Origin: Desulfobacter vibrioformis DSM 8776
Lineage (GTDB): Bacteria > Desulfobacterota > Desulfobacteria > Desulfobacterales > Desulfobacteraceae
Assembly (NCBI RefSeq): GCF_000745975.1
Contig: NZ_JQKJ01000002.1
Location: 281,803-345,802 of the forward strand
DNA: 64,000 nt
Direction: 5' to 3'
How positions within the stretch are numbered: the stretch's first letter is position 1; each line of letters opens with the position of its first letter. The translations under genes were made by a program, and so were the position numbers. Under the pieces are notes generated by a model. The model did no database searches, was not told the origin of the DNA, and saw nothing but the letters and a program-made list of their open reading frames with translations. Of this stretch, positions 35,985 to 45,271 are shown piece after piece.

Positions 35985-37256
35985 ATGACTACAGAAAATT
36001 CAGCCCCGGTAAGTGGAAGCATTATGGTGGTTGGTGGTGGAATCAGCGGCCTGACAACCGCTTTGGAAGCTGCCGAAGTGGGCTACGAAGTCTTCCTGAT
36101 TGAAAAGGAAGCATCCCTTGGTGGAAGAGTCACCCAGCTCAAGCACTACTTCCCCAAACTCTGCCCGCCTACCTGCGGTCTTGAAATCAATTACAGACGC
36201 CTCAAAGACAACAAGAACATCAAGGTGTACACGCTTTCCGAAGTACAGAACGTTGACGGCACGCCCGGAGATTACACTGTCACCGTAAAAAGCACACCCC
36301 GGTATGTAAACAGCAACTGCACCTGCTGCGGTGAATGTGAAAAAGTGTGCGAAACTGAAATCAGCAATGAATTCAACTTTGGCATGAACCGGCGCAAAGC
36401 CGCATACCTGCCCCACAACATGGCCTTTCCCCAGCGGTATGTCATGGATTCGGCCATGGGCAAGGATGACCGGGAAAAGGTCAAGGAAGCCTGCAAATAT
36501 AACGCCATTGATTTTTCTATGGAAGAAAGCACATTTGACCTGAAAGTCGGTGCCGTTGTATTCACCACCGGATGGCAGCCCTATGATGCCACCCGCATTG
36601 ATAACCTGGGCTTTGGCCGGTACCAGAACATTATCACCAACATGATGCTGGAACGGCTGGCCTCTTCCAACGGCCCCACCGAAGGTAAAATCATCCGCCC
36701 GTCCGATGACAAAGCACCGGAAACCATTGCCTTTGCACAGTGTGCCGGTTCCAGGGATGAAAACCATCTGCCCTACTGCTCATATATCTGCTGCCTGGCA
36801 TCCCTGAAACATGCCACCTACATCAGGGCTCAGTATCCTGATGCAAAAATTTACATCTATTATATTGATCTGCGGACCCCGGGCAGAAAATATGAAAACT
36901 TTTATGCCAAACTTAAAGCCGATGAAAACGTATTTTTTGTAAAAGGAAAGGTTGCCGAAGTCAGTGAAGAGAGCGGCACCGGCAATATCAATCTTGTGGC
37001 CGAAGACACCATCTCAGGAGAAAAAATCAGACAAACCGTTGACATGCTTGTGCTGGCCACCGGAATGCAGCCCACCTGCGCCATTGATAAGCCCGCAGCT
37101 GATCTGACCTTTGATGACGAAGGCTTTATTATCAATGACTTTTCCAAAGGCGGCCTGTTTGCAGCAGGGTGTGCCAATAAACCGGCCGACGTTGTGACAT
37201 CCAACCAGAATGCAACCGGCATGGCCCTTAAAGCCATTCAGACTCTGAGGAGGTAA
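35985..37256 (+). CDS. qmoA: Quinone-interacting membrane-bound oxidoreductase subunit A
   Basis: 423 residues, HdrA-like flavoprotein. FAD-binding VVGGGISGLTTALEAAEVG, then IEKEASLGGRVTQLKHYFP and LCPPTCGLEINYRR. A Cys-rich stretch CTCCGECEKVCE sits near residue 110. In the Qmo complex QmoA and QmoB form the soluble flavin module that passes quinol electrons to AprBA. A GGAGG ribosome site lies 6 nt before the ATG; qmoB starts 6 nt after the stop. Confidence 0.97.
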   Translation: MTTENSAPVSGSIMVVGGGISGLTTALEAAEVGYEVFLIEKEASLGGRVTQLKHYFPKLCPPTCGLEINYRRLKDNKNIKVYTLSEVQNVDGTPGDYTVTVKSTPRYVNSNCTCCGECEKVCETEISNEFNFGMNRRKAAYLPHNMAFPQRYVMDSAMGKDDREKVKEACKYNAIDFSMEESTFDLKVGAVVFTTGWQPYDATRIDNLGFGRYQNIITNMMLERLASSNGPTEGKIIRPSDDKAPETIAFAQCAGSRDENHLPYCSYICCLASLKHATYIRAQYPDAKIYIYYIDLRTPGRKYENFYAKLKADENVFFVKGKVAEVSEESGTGNINLVAEDTISGEKIRQTVDMLVLATGMQPTCAIDKPAADLTFDDEGFIINDFSKGGLFAAGCANKPADVVTSNQNATGMALKAIQTLRR

Positions 37257-37262
37257 CGAACC

Positions 37263-39602
37263 ATGGATAAAAAATACGGCGTATATATCTGCACAGGCTG
37301 TGGCATCGGTGAAACACTGGACATGGAAGCATTAACCGGTGTCCCCGGCGATGAGGGCATCAACTGCACCACCCACCCCTTCCTGTGCTCCAAAGCAGGT
37401 GTTGAAATTATTCAAAAGGATATTGACGAGGGCAAAGTAAACGCCATGGTTATCGGCGCTTGTTCCCGCCGGGTGAACTTTGATGTATTTAACTTCCCCG
37501 GATGCATTATTGAACGGGCCAATTTAAGGGAAGGCGTGGTATGGCCCCATTCCCGGGAAACCTATCCTGCCCTGGCCGAAGACCAGAAAGACGACGGTGA
37601 ACACTTTGACCGGATCCAGATGAAGGCCCAGGATTATATTAAAATGGGCATGATCCGCCTGGAAAAAGTCAAACTGCCCGAGCCCTACCAGACACAGTCC
37701 TTTTCCAAAAAGGTCCTGGTCATCGGCGGCGGCGTAACCGGTATGTCTGCAGCCCTTGATGCTGCCAAAGCCGGTTATGAGGTTACCATCGTTGAAAAAG
37801 CAGCATCCCTTGGCGGATATGCAGCCAAACTGCGCAGTCAGATGCCTGTTCGGTCTCCCTTTGAAACCCTTCAGGCACCGGTGGTGGAAGCACTTGTCCA
37901 GGAAGTTGAGGGCAATGCCAACATTGATGTACGGACCAATAGCCTTGTGGCACGTATTGCCGGCCAGCCGGGTGAATTCACCGTAACCATGAAAAAACCC
38001 GGTGAAAAGATCCCCTTTGACGTACCCTTTCCGCTGCCTCCTGAAGAACTGGTGGATGAAAACGGCAAGGAACTGGATGCTGACGCTGCCCATGAAAAAT
38101 ACCTGAAATTCAATGAAGGCAGAGAAGATATCCTTTCCCTTGACCCGAACGGAGAGCTTTACGGCGCAGTTGTTCTGGCAGCCGGCTGGCGGCCTGATGT
38201 CCTGGAAGGAGAGGCATACAAACACCTTGCTTTGGACAATCCCGATGTGGTCACCAATGACGAATTCGAAATGATTGCGGCCAAGGGCAAAATCCTGCGT
38301 CCCTCCAACGGCAAGGAAGCCAAAACTGTGTTATTTATCCAGTCTGCCGGCAAAGATGAAGATGACAGCGATTTTGAATACACAGGTTCCGTAACCTCCA
38401 TGGTTGCCCTGAAACAGGCCCGTTACGTCAGGGAAGACTATCCTGCTGACGGCAAGGCCTACGTCATTTACCAGCACATGAGAACCCCGGGCCTTCAGGA
38501 ATATTTCTACAAAGCCATGCAACAGGATGACGGCATTTTCCTGACCAAGGGTGCGGTTACCGACGTTACGGCCACGAGTTCAGAACTGATGGTCACAGCC
38601 AAGAACACATTGCTGGGTGACAGCCTGGTGCTTAAAGCGGACATGGTTGTTGTGGCAAGCGGCATGGTTCCGGCCACCAAGGACAATCCGGTCATCAACC
38701 TGGCCTACCGCCAGGGCCCCGGCTTCAGGGATAATGATATTTTCGGCCAGTATGCGGATTCAAACTATATCTGCTTTCCCTATGAAACCCAGAGAACCGG
38801 TATTTACGCCGCCGGTACCGTCCGCCGGGCCATGACCATTGAAGAGTCCATGGAAGACGCCGCCGGTGCCGCACTCAAAGCCATCCAGTGTATTGAAAGC
38901 GCCAACCGCGGTATGGCGGTTCACCCCCGTTCCGGTGACACGACTTTTCCGGACTTCTTCTTCCAGAGATGCACCCAGTGCAAGCGCTGCACGGTTGAAT
39001 GCCCCTTCGGCGCCCTGGATGATGATGCCAGAGGAACCCCAAAAGCCAATCCCACCCGGTGCCGTCGCTGCGGTACCTGCATGGGTGCCTGCCCGGAACG
39101 TATTATCTCCTTTGCCGATTATACCATTGACAGTATCGGTTCCCAGGTCAAGGCCATCAGCGTTCCGTCCGAGGACGATTATAGCGAACCACCCCTGCGC
39201 TTTCTGGCCCTGGTATGTGAAAACGATGCACTCCCTGCATTGGATATGGTGGGTATGAACCGCGTGGATTATTCACCTGATGTCCGGGTGATTCCGGTTC
39301 GCTGCCTGGGTTCCGTGAATACCATCTGGATCAAGGACGCACTGGCCCAGGGCATTGACGGCGTTATCCTCATCGGCTGCAAACACGGCGATGATTACCA
39401 GTGCCATTTTGTCAAAGGATCTGAACTTGCGCAAATCCGTGTGAAAAAAATCGGTGATGCACTCGCCTCGCTTGCCCTCGAAGAAGAACGTGTGGCATTT
39501 GCGGAAGTCGCCATTGATGAATATGACAAACTGCCCCAGATCATCAACGACTTTGTTGAAGAAGTGGACGCACTTGGCCCGAACCCGTTCAAAGGTTTCT
39601 AA
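37263..39602 (+). CDS. qmoB: Quinone-interacting membrane-bound oxidoreductase subunit B
   Basis: 779 residues. An N-terminal Cys-bearing segment (ICTGCGIGE) precedes an HdrA-like FAD domain (VLVIGGGVTGMSAALDAAKAG). Two [4Fe-4S] motifs follow, CTQCKRCTVECPFG and CRRCGTCMGACPE, around residues 575-620. The C-terminal MvhD-like domain (FLALVCENDA, IGCKHGDDYQCHF) completes the protein. It works with QmoA and QmoC to feed electrons to APS reductase. Confidence 0.97.
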   Translation: MDKKYGVYICTGCGIGETLDMEALTGVPGDEGINCTTHPFLCSKAGVEIIQKDIDEGKVNAMVIGACSRRVNFDVFNFPGCIIERANLREGVVWPHSRETYPALAEDQKDDGEHFDRIQMKAQDYIKMGMIRLEKVKLPEPYQTQSFSKKVLVIGGGVTGMSAALDAAKAGYEVTIVEKAASLGGYAAKLRSQMPVRSPFETLQAPVVEALVQEVEGNANIDVRTNSLVARIAGQPGEFTVTMKKPGEKIPFDVPFPLPPEELVDENGKELDADAAHEKYLKFNEGREDILSLDPNGELYGAVVLAAGWRPDVLEGEAYKHLALDNPDVVTNDEFEMIAAKGKILRPSNGKEAKTVLFIQSAGKDEDDSDFEYTGSVTSMVALKQARYVREDYPADGKAYVIYQHMRTPGLQEYFYKAMQQDDGIFLTKGAVTDVTATSSELMVTAKNTLLGDSLVLKADMVVVASGMVPATKDNPVINLAYRQGPGFRDNDIFGQYADSNYICFPYETQRTGIYAAGTVRRAMTIEESMEDAAGAALKAIQCIESANRGMAVHPRSGDTTFPDFFFQRCTQCKRCTVECPFGALDDDARGTPKANPTRCRRCGTCMGACPERIISFADYTIDSIGSQVKAISVPSEDDYSEPPLRFLALVCENDALPALDMVGMNRVDYSPDVRVIPVRCLGSVNTIWIKDALAQGIDGVILIGCKHGDDYQCHFVKGSELAQIRVKKIGDALASLALEEERVAFAEVAIDEYDKLPQIINDFVEEVDALGPNPFKGF

Positions 39603-39636
39603 CTGCGGCATACAAACTTAATGGAGGTATCTTACT

Positions 39637-40842
39637 ATGAGTGCCAATTATATTCCCCAACCCGATCTGGGATTCATTGCCGAGATCAAAGGTCTTGGCG
39701 GAGAAACTCTGAAAAAATGTTACCAATGCGCCACATGTTCCGTGGCCTGCCCTATTGCTCCTGAAAACAGCCCCTTTCCCAGAAAGGAAATGATTGCTGC
39801 GTCCTGGGGACTCAAAGACAAACTGATCGGCAACGCTGACATCTGGCTGTGCCACCAGTGCGGAGACTGCACGGATATGTGCCCCCGGGGTGCAGCCCCG
39901 GGCGATGTACTGGCAGCGATCCGTTCCGCAGCCATCACTGAATACGCAACCCCCAAAGCCCTTGCCAAGGCCATCAACGATCCGTCCAAGCTGCCGCTTC
40001 TGCTGGGGATCCCGGCAGCCTGGTTTGCGCTGCTTGCCATTATCACCACTGCCTTTGGCGGCATCATGGAAAAAATATTCCATGCCCTGTTCGGCGATGC
40101 CCTTGGCGGACGCCTTCACTGGTCCCATGCCCATGAAGGCGCAGAACATGTGATTGCCCATTCCAACTTTGTATCCACCTGGTTTGTGGATATGACATTT
40201 GTTCCCACGGCTATTTTTGCAACGGTTGTCTTCTTTCTTGCCCTGAAACGATTCATTGTCGACATCCATGACAATGCGGTTCTCGAAGGCAAAACGGATA
40301 AGACCTCGTTGGATTACAAAGCCCTTTTACAGTCTGTTATCAATGTCATACCCATGGTGTTGAAACATGACAAATTCAACCAGTGCGAAGCCAATAAAGA
40401 CCGTTCCACCCCGCATATGATGGTGCTTTTTGCCTTTATCGGCCTTTTCATTGTCACTGCAGTATGCGGCATCATGCTCTACGTGGGCGGCTATGCCGGA
40501 CCCTATCCCCAGCTCAACCCCATTAAATGGCTGGCCAATATTGCAGGTGTTTCCCTGGTCATTGGTTCAGGCATGATGATCAAGAACAGACTGACCAACA
40601 AGACACAGGTCACTGCCTATAAAGACTGGTTTATTCTTGGTATTGTCTTTGCCCTGGGGCTTTCCGGTATGCTCACGGAAATGGCCCGCCTGGCTGAGAT
40701 CGCATGGCTTTCTTATTTCTTTTACTGGATTCACCTGATTGCCATTTTCGAACTGTTTGCATTCCTGCCGTTTTCAAAAATGGCCCACATTGTTTACCGT
40801 ACGGTTGCCATGGGCTATGCAGATTACGCCAACAGAAAATAG
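39637..40842 (+). CDS. qmoC: Quinone-interacting membrane-bound oxidoreductase subunit C
   Basis: 401 residues, an HdrC/HdrE-type fusion. The N-terminal ferredoxin part has CYQCATCSVACP and CHQCGDCTDMCP. The C-terminal two-thirds contains about six membrane helices (for example WFALLAIITTAFGGIM, MMVLFAFIGLFIVTAVCGIML, WFILGIVFALGLSGML) with histidines suited to heme b. It oxidises menaquinol at the membrane. GGAGG lies upstream of the ATG and a strong terminator follows the stop. Confidence 0.97.
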   Translation: MSANYIPQPDLGFIAEIKGLGGETLKKCYQCATCSVACPIAPENSPFPRKEMIAASWGLKDKLIGNADIWLCHQCGDCTDMCPRGAAPGDVLAAIRSAAITEYATPKALAKAINDPSKLPLLLGIPAAWFALLAIITTAFGGIMEKIFHALFGDALGGRLHWSHAHEGAEHVIAHSNFVSTWFVDMTFVPTAIFATVVFFLALKRFIVDIHDNAVLEGKTDKTSLDYKALLQSVINVIPMVLKHDKFNQCEANKDRSTPHMMVLFAFIGLFIVTAVCGIMLYVGGYAGPYPQLNPIKWLANIAGVSLVIGSGMMIKNRLTNKTQVTAYKDWFILGIVFALGLSGMLTEMARLAEIAWLSYFFYWIHLIAIFELFAFLPFSKMAHIVYRTVAMGYADYANRK

Positions 40843-40865
40843 TTTTTAAGCTGCATAATTGATGA

Positions 40866-40897
40866 AAAGGGGCTGGTACTAACCAGCCCCTTTTTTT
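40866..40897 (+). terminator. Rho-independent terminator after qmoC
   Basis: AAGGGGCTGGT-ACTA-ACCAGCCCC followed by TTTTTTT; a textbook intrinsic terminator ending the qmoABC unit. Confidence 0.95.
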
Positions 40898-40943
40898 GTG
40901 TTCTTGGTTCTTGCCTTATTCAAAATACTCCAGTATATCTTAA

Positions 40944-42071
<1,128 letters not shown>

Positions 42072-42081
42072 TCAATATTTA

Positions 42082-42112
42082 TTTGAACGGCTCGTTAAAG
42101 GAGCCGTTCAAA
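42082..42112. terminator. Hairpin after leuB
   Basis: TTTGAACGGCTC-GTTAAAG-GAGCCGTTCAAA, a 12-bp stem starting 10 nt after the leuB stop. No T run follows on either strand, so it is at best a weak intrinsic terminator or an mRNA 3'-end stabiliser. Confidence 0.55.
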
Positions 42113-42204
42113 CACAGATCCCGTTCAGACTCTACTTATTCACGATAGACCCCGGCCGTTGAAATTTTTTTGGTGGCCGTTTTTTTCTGATTTCTATCCC
42201 CCAA

Positions 42205-42246
42205 AAAGTCAAAGGGCTTTTGAGTTACCTCAAAAGCCCTTTGATT
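42205..42246 (-). terminator. Rho-independent terminator of the tRNA-Val/tRNA-Asp unit
   Basis: Perfect 16-bp stem (TCAAAGGGCTTTTGAG with CTCAAAAGCCCTTTGA, 4-nt loop) followed on the minus strand by CTTTTTGG. It begins 8 nt past the CCA end of tRNA-Asp. Confidence 0.88.
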
Positions 42247-42251
42247 TATTG

Positions 42252-42328
42252 TGGCGGGAGTGACGAGACTCGAACTCGCGGCCTCTAGCGTGACAGGCTA
42301 GCGTTCTAACCAACTGAACTACACCCCC
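42252..42328 (-). tRNA. tRNA-Asp (anticodon GTC)
   Basis: A 77-nt cloverleaf with CCA encoded. Acceptor GGGGGTG pairs with CACTCCC, anticodon stem CTAGC/GCTAG encloses loop CTGTCAC, and the T-arm is GCGAGTTCGAGTCTCGT. It follows tRNA-Val by 16 nt in the same transcript. Confidence 0.96.
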
Positions 42329-42344
42329 GTATATCACTTTTATC

Positions 42345-42420
42345 TGGTGGGCGATGCAGGGATCGAACCTGCGACTTCAAGCTTGTAAGGCTTGCACTCT
42401 CCCAGCTGAGTTAATCGCCC
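42345..42420 (-). tRNA. tRNA-Val (anticodon TAC)
   Basis: A 76-nt cloverleaf with CCA encoded. Acceptor GGGCGAT pairs with ATCGCCC, anticodon stem CAAGC/GCTTG encloses loop CTTACAA, and the T-arm is GCAGGTTCGATCCCTGC. It is the first gene of a two-tRNA unit. Confidence 0.96.
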
Positions 42421-42431
42421 GAAACAGGGGG

Positions 42432-42460
42432 GTTATATCAAGTCCCCATATGCGTGTCAA
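42432..42460 (-). promoter_or_regulatory. Sigma-70-type promoter of the tRNA-Val/Asp unit
   Basis: The minus strand has TTGACA (42460-42455), a 17-nt spacer and TATAAC (42437-42432). The -10 box lies 11 nt before the tRNA-Val 5' end, so transcription starts only a few bases upstream. Confidence 0.85.
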
Positions 42461-42715
42461 GCAAAATTATTATTTTTTTATTTTATCTACGCATTTGCTT
42501 GGATTTTAATCAAATCCTTGCAAAATTATGGATACATTGTTATAGTTCTTCTTCAATATATAAATAGTTAGAATAATTTAATGCAAAATCTTATCACTTC
42601 TTTTCCTGACAACGGTCAAAATAAACCAGGGGATACCCCAAGGCCAGATGGCCTGATTTATCCAGAGGCCCTGATTTATAATGTCAGCAACAAAAGTATA
42701 ATTTAGGAGTCGACA

Positions 42716-43792
42716 ATGGAACCTGTTCAGGGATACCTGGAAATCATGGACAAAGGCTTTGGGTTTCTAAGAAATATTGAAGAAAATTTTCATCCCAAGC
42801 CTGAAAATCCCTATGTACCCAACAGTCTGATACGCAAGCTTAATCTCAGGGAAGGCAGCTTTATTCAGGGTTATGGAGAAAAAAAGAGCCCACAGAATGT
42901 AAACGCTGCCCTCATACGCATTGAGACCATCAACAACCTTCCCTTTGACGAATTCATAAAAACGCCAATGCTCCAGGAACAGGTCAGCATCAACCCCTTT
43001 GAAAGATACCATCTTGCCCAGGGGCCTGATGACCTTACAGGAAAAGCGTTAGATCTGATTGTTCCCATCGGCATGGGGCAGCGCGGTCTGATCATCGCCC
43101 CGCCAAAATCCGGAAAAACAACAATTTTAAGGCATATGGCCAATTCTGTGGTCACCAACCACCCTGATGCCAAGGTATTTGTCCTTCTTGTGGATGAACG
43201 GCCTGAGGAGGTTACTGATTTCCAAAGAGGGCTGACAGGAGCCCATGTGCTGTATTCTTCCGCTGACCAACAAATTGGCCAGCACATGCGGATGACCCGC
43301 CTTGCGATGCACACAGCCATCAGATGCACGGAAATCGGTCAGGATGCCGTAGTTTTCATCGATTCTTTAACCCGGATGACCCGGGCGTTTAACAATGACA
43401 CGGATTCCTATGGCAGAACCATGAGTGGCGGTCTTGGTGCCAACGCCATGGAGTTTCCCAGAAAAATTTTCGGGGGTGCCCGCAAGCTTGAGAACGGCGG
43501 CTCCCTGACGATCATTGCCACTATTCTGGTCGAGACCGGCAGCCGCATGGATGAGGTTATTTTCCAGGAGTTCAAAGGCACCGGCAACATGGATCTGTAC
43601 CTGTCCAGGGAGTGCGCCGAACAACGAATCTGGCCGGCCATTAATATCAACAAATCCGGGACCCGAAAAGAAGATCTGCTCATGGGAACTGAAGAATATG
43701 AAAACATTGTTGATATTCGCCGCAGCATTGCGCCGTTAGATGAAGTCACGGCCATGGCACAGTTTTTGTCCATAATCCAAGACAACTTATAA
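42716..43792 (+). CDS. rho: Transcription termination factor Rho, short form
   Basis: 358 residues, about 60 fewer than the usual 415-420. The cold-shock RNA-binding domain starts almost at once (VQGYLEIMDKGFGFLRNI), so the N-terminal helix bundle is missing. The ATPase is complete: Walker A PPKSGKTT (129-136), LLVDERPEEVTDFQRG, Walker B VVFIDSLTRMTRAFN, and GSLTIIATILVETGSRMDEVI with EFKGTGNMDLYLSR. AGGAG precedes the ATG. Whether this is the sole Rho or a paralogue cannot be told here. Confidence 0.93.
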   Translation: MEPVQGYLEIMDKGFGFLRNIEENFHPKPENPYVPNSLIRKLNLREGSFIQGYGEKKSPQNVNAALIRIETINNLPFDEFIKTPMLQEQVSINPFERYHLAQGPDDLTGKALDLIVPIGMGQRGLIIAPPKSGKTTILRHMANSVVTNHPDAKVFVLLVDERPEEVTDFQRGLTGAHVLYSSADQQIGQHMRMTRLAMHTAIRCTEIGQDAVVFIDSLTRMTRAFNNDTDSYGRTMSGGLGANAMEFPRKIFGGARKLENGGSLTIIATILVETGSRMDEVIFQEFKGTGNMDLYLSRECAEQRIWPAININKSGTRKEDLLMGTEEYENIVDIRRSIAPLDEVTAMAQFLSIIQDNL

Positions 43793-43802
43793 CACCCCGG
43801 GT

Positions 43803-45167
43803 TTATTTTATAATAAGAATCTGAAGATCACACACATTGGTGTTGGTGGGGCCGGGTTTAAACAGATGTCCTGCCGCATCAAAGTAGGTGTATGAATCAT
43901 TCCTGGCCAGGTATTCACTGATATTCATACCTGCCTTTTTTCCTGCATCCAGAACAGTCCGGGACGCAAAAGCCCCGGCCGCATCCGTGGGACCGTCATT
44001 GCCGTCCGTGGCTCCTGAAAGAAAAAATATGTTTTCAATCCCGGCCGGGCTGGTTTCAAGCTCCTGAAGAAAGGACAAGGCCATTTCCTGGTTCCGGCCG
44101 CCTTTACCATTCCCCTGGATGGCCACCGTGGTCTCTCCACCGGCAAGCACACAGGCTGGACGTTGTGGGGGAAGGCTGCCCAGAGCGATATCCCGGGCCA
44201 TACCGGAAAAGACCTTGGCAATTTCCCGGGCTTCGCCGGTGATCCGGGAACTTAGCACCAGGGTGTTGTATCCAAGGCGTTCCGCTTTGTGCCGGGCCGC
44301 ATTCAGGGCAGACAGGTTATTGCCCAAAAGAATATTATGAACCTTTGAAAAAATCTGATCATCACTGACTTCATTTTTATCTGTTTTTTGCTGCGCACCG
44401 GATTCAAGCATTTTTACCACCCTTGCCGGCAGTCTGGATGACAATTCGTATTTTTTTACAATGCCAAGGGCCTGGGTAAAGGTGGTAAGATCCGGTGCGG
44501 TGGGACCGGAGGCAATAGTACCAAGGTCATCGCCCACCACATCGGAAAGGATCAGGTTCACGGATGTGCCAGGATACATGTGCCGGGCAAGTTTTCCCCC
44601 CTTGATGCCGGACAGCTGTTTTCTTACACGATTGATTTCATTGATGCCGGCCCCGCAGGCCAGCAGGCGTTCAGTGGTTTTCTGTTTGTCTGCAAGGGTA
44701 ATGGATGCCCCCCCGCATTCCCCCGGACAGGCCCAAAGGGCGGAACCGCCCCCGGAAATCAGATTGATGAACAGGGTTGTTTCCTTCCCTTTTGCTGCAA
44801 TATCAATGACCTGCTGCGCTGCAGAAACGCTGTTTTTGTCCGGGACCGGGTGGCCGGCTTCGATGATTTTAATTTTTTTTAAAATATCTGTATGCCCTTT
44901 TTTGACTGAAATAAGTCCTCCGGAAAGCTTCGGCCCAAGGATCTCTTCGATTGCCCTTGCCATGGGCGCCGTGGCCTTACCTGCGCCAAGCACATATATG
45001 TTTTCAAATTTGTCCAAACCCAGGCGCATATCCTGGTTTTCAAGATGAATTTTAAGGGTGTTGCTGTCCAGGGTTACCCTTGACCTCACCATGGTGTAGG
45101 GGTCCACTCGTTTGATTGCTGCCAGGTATATGGCTTTCAGATCGGAAAATGGTTGTGACGGGTTCAT
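43803..45167 (-). CDS. Glycerate 2-kinase (MOFRL/GckA type)
   Basis: 454 residues. The N-terminal half carries VLGAGKATAPMARAIEEIL and LISGGGSALWACP. The C-terminal MOFRL domain contains CVLAGGETTVAIQGNGKGGRNQE and LSGATDGNDGPTDAAGA. These enzymes phosphorylate D-glycerate to 2-phosphoglycerate (bacterial TtuD/GckA group), feeding lower glycolysis. The stop lies 10 nt from the converging rho stop. It is preceded by a dispersed repeat at 45195-45250. Confidence 0.93.
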   Translation of the reverse strand: MNPSQPFSDLKAIYLAAIKRVDPYTMVRSRVTLDSNTLKIHLENQDMRLGLDKFENIYVLGAGKATAPMARAIEEILGPKLSGGLISVKKGHTDILKKIKIIEAGHPVPDKNSVSAAQQVIDIAAKGKETTLFINLISGGGSALWACPGECGGASITLADKQKTTERLLACGAGINEINRVRKQLSGIKGGKLARHMYPGTSVNLILSDVVGDDLGTIASGPTAPDLTTFTQALGIVKKYELSSRLPARVVKMLESGAQQKTDKNEVSDDQIFSKVHNILLGNNLSALNAARHKAERLGYNTLVLSSRITGEAREIAKVFSGMARDIALGSLPPQRPACVLAGGETTVAIQGNGKGGRNQEMALSFLQELETSPAGIENIFFLSGATDGNDGPTDAAGAFASRTVLDAGKKAGMNISEYLARNDSYTYFDAAGHLFKPGPTNTNVCDLQILIIK

Positions 45168-45194
45168 GGTTGTTCCCTAATGCGGGGGTAAAAT

Positions 45195-45250
45195 GGGCGC
45201 CCCAGGCGCTTCGCCCTCTTGTTTCCTGTATCTTGTCTCTAGTTTCTTAT
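45195..45250 (-). repeat. Dispersed intergenic repeat, copy 2
   Basis: Matches the segment at 12782-12838: the shared block GGCGCTTCGCCCTCTTGTTTC plus a tail with TCTCTAGTTTCTT, and a short GGCGCC/GGCGC stem. It lies 21 nt after a minus-strand stop codon and before the glycerate kinase start. Confidence 0.7.
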
Positions 45251-45271
45251 AAAACGCACTATGTCGGGGCA

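Noticed and set aside
42205..42246. CRISPR-like or mobile palindrome near the tRNAs
   Set aside because: It is a single perfect stem with a T run on the tRNA strand, best explained as the tRNA terminator.
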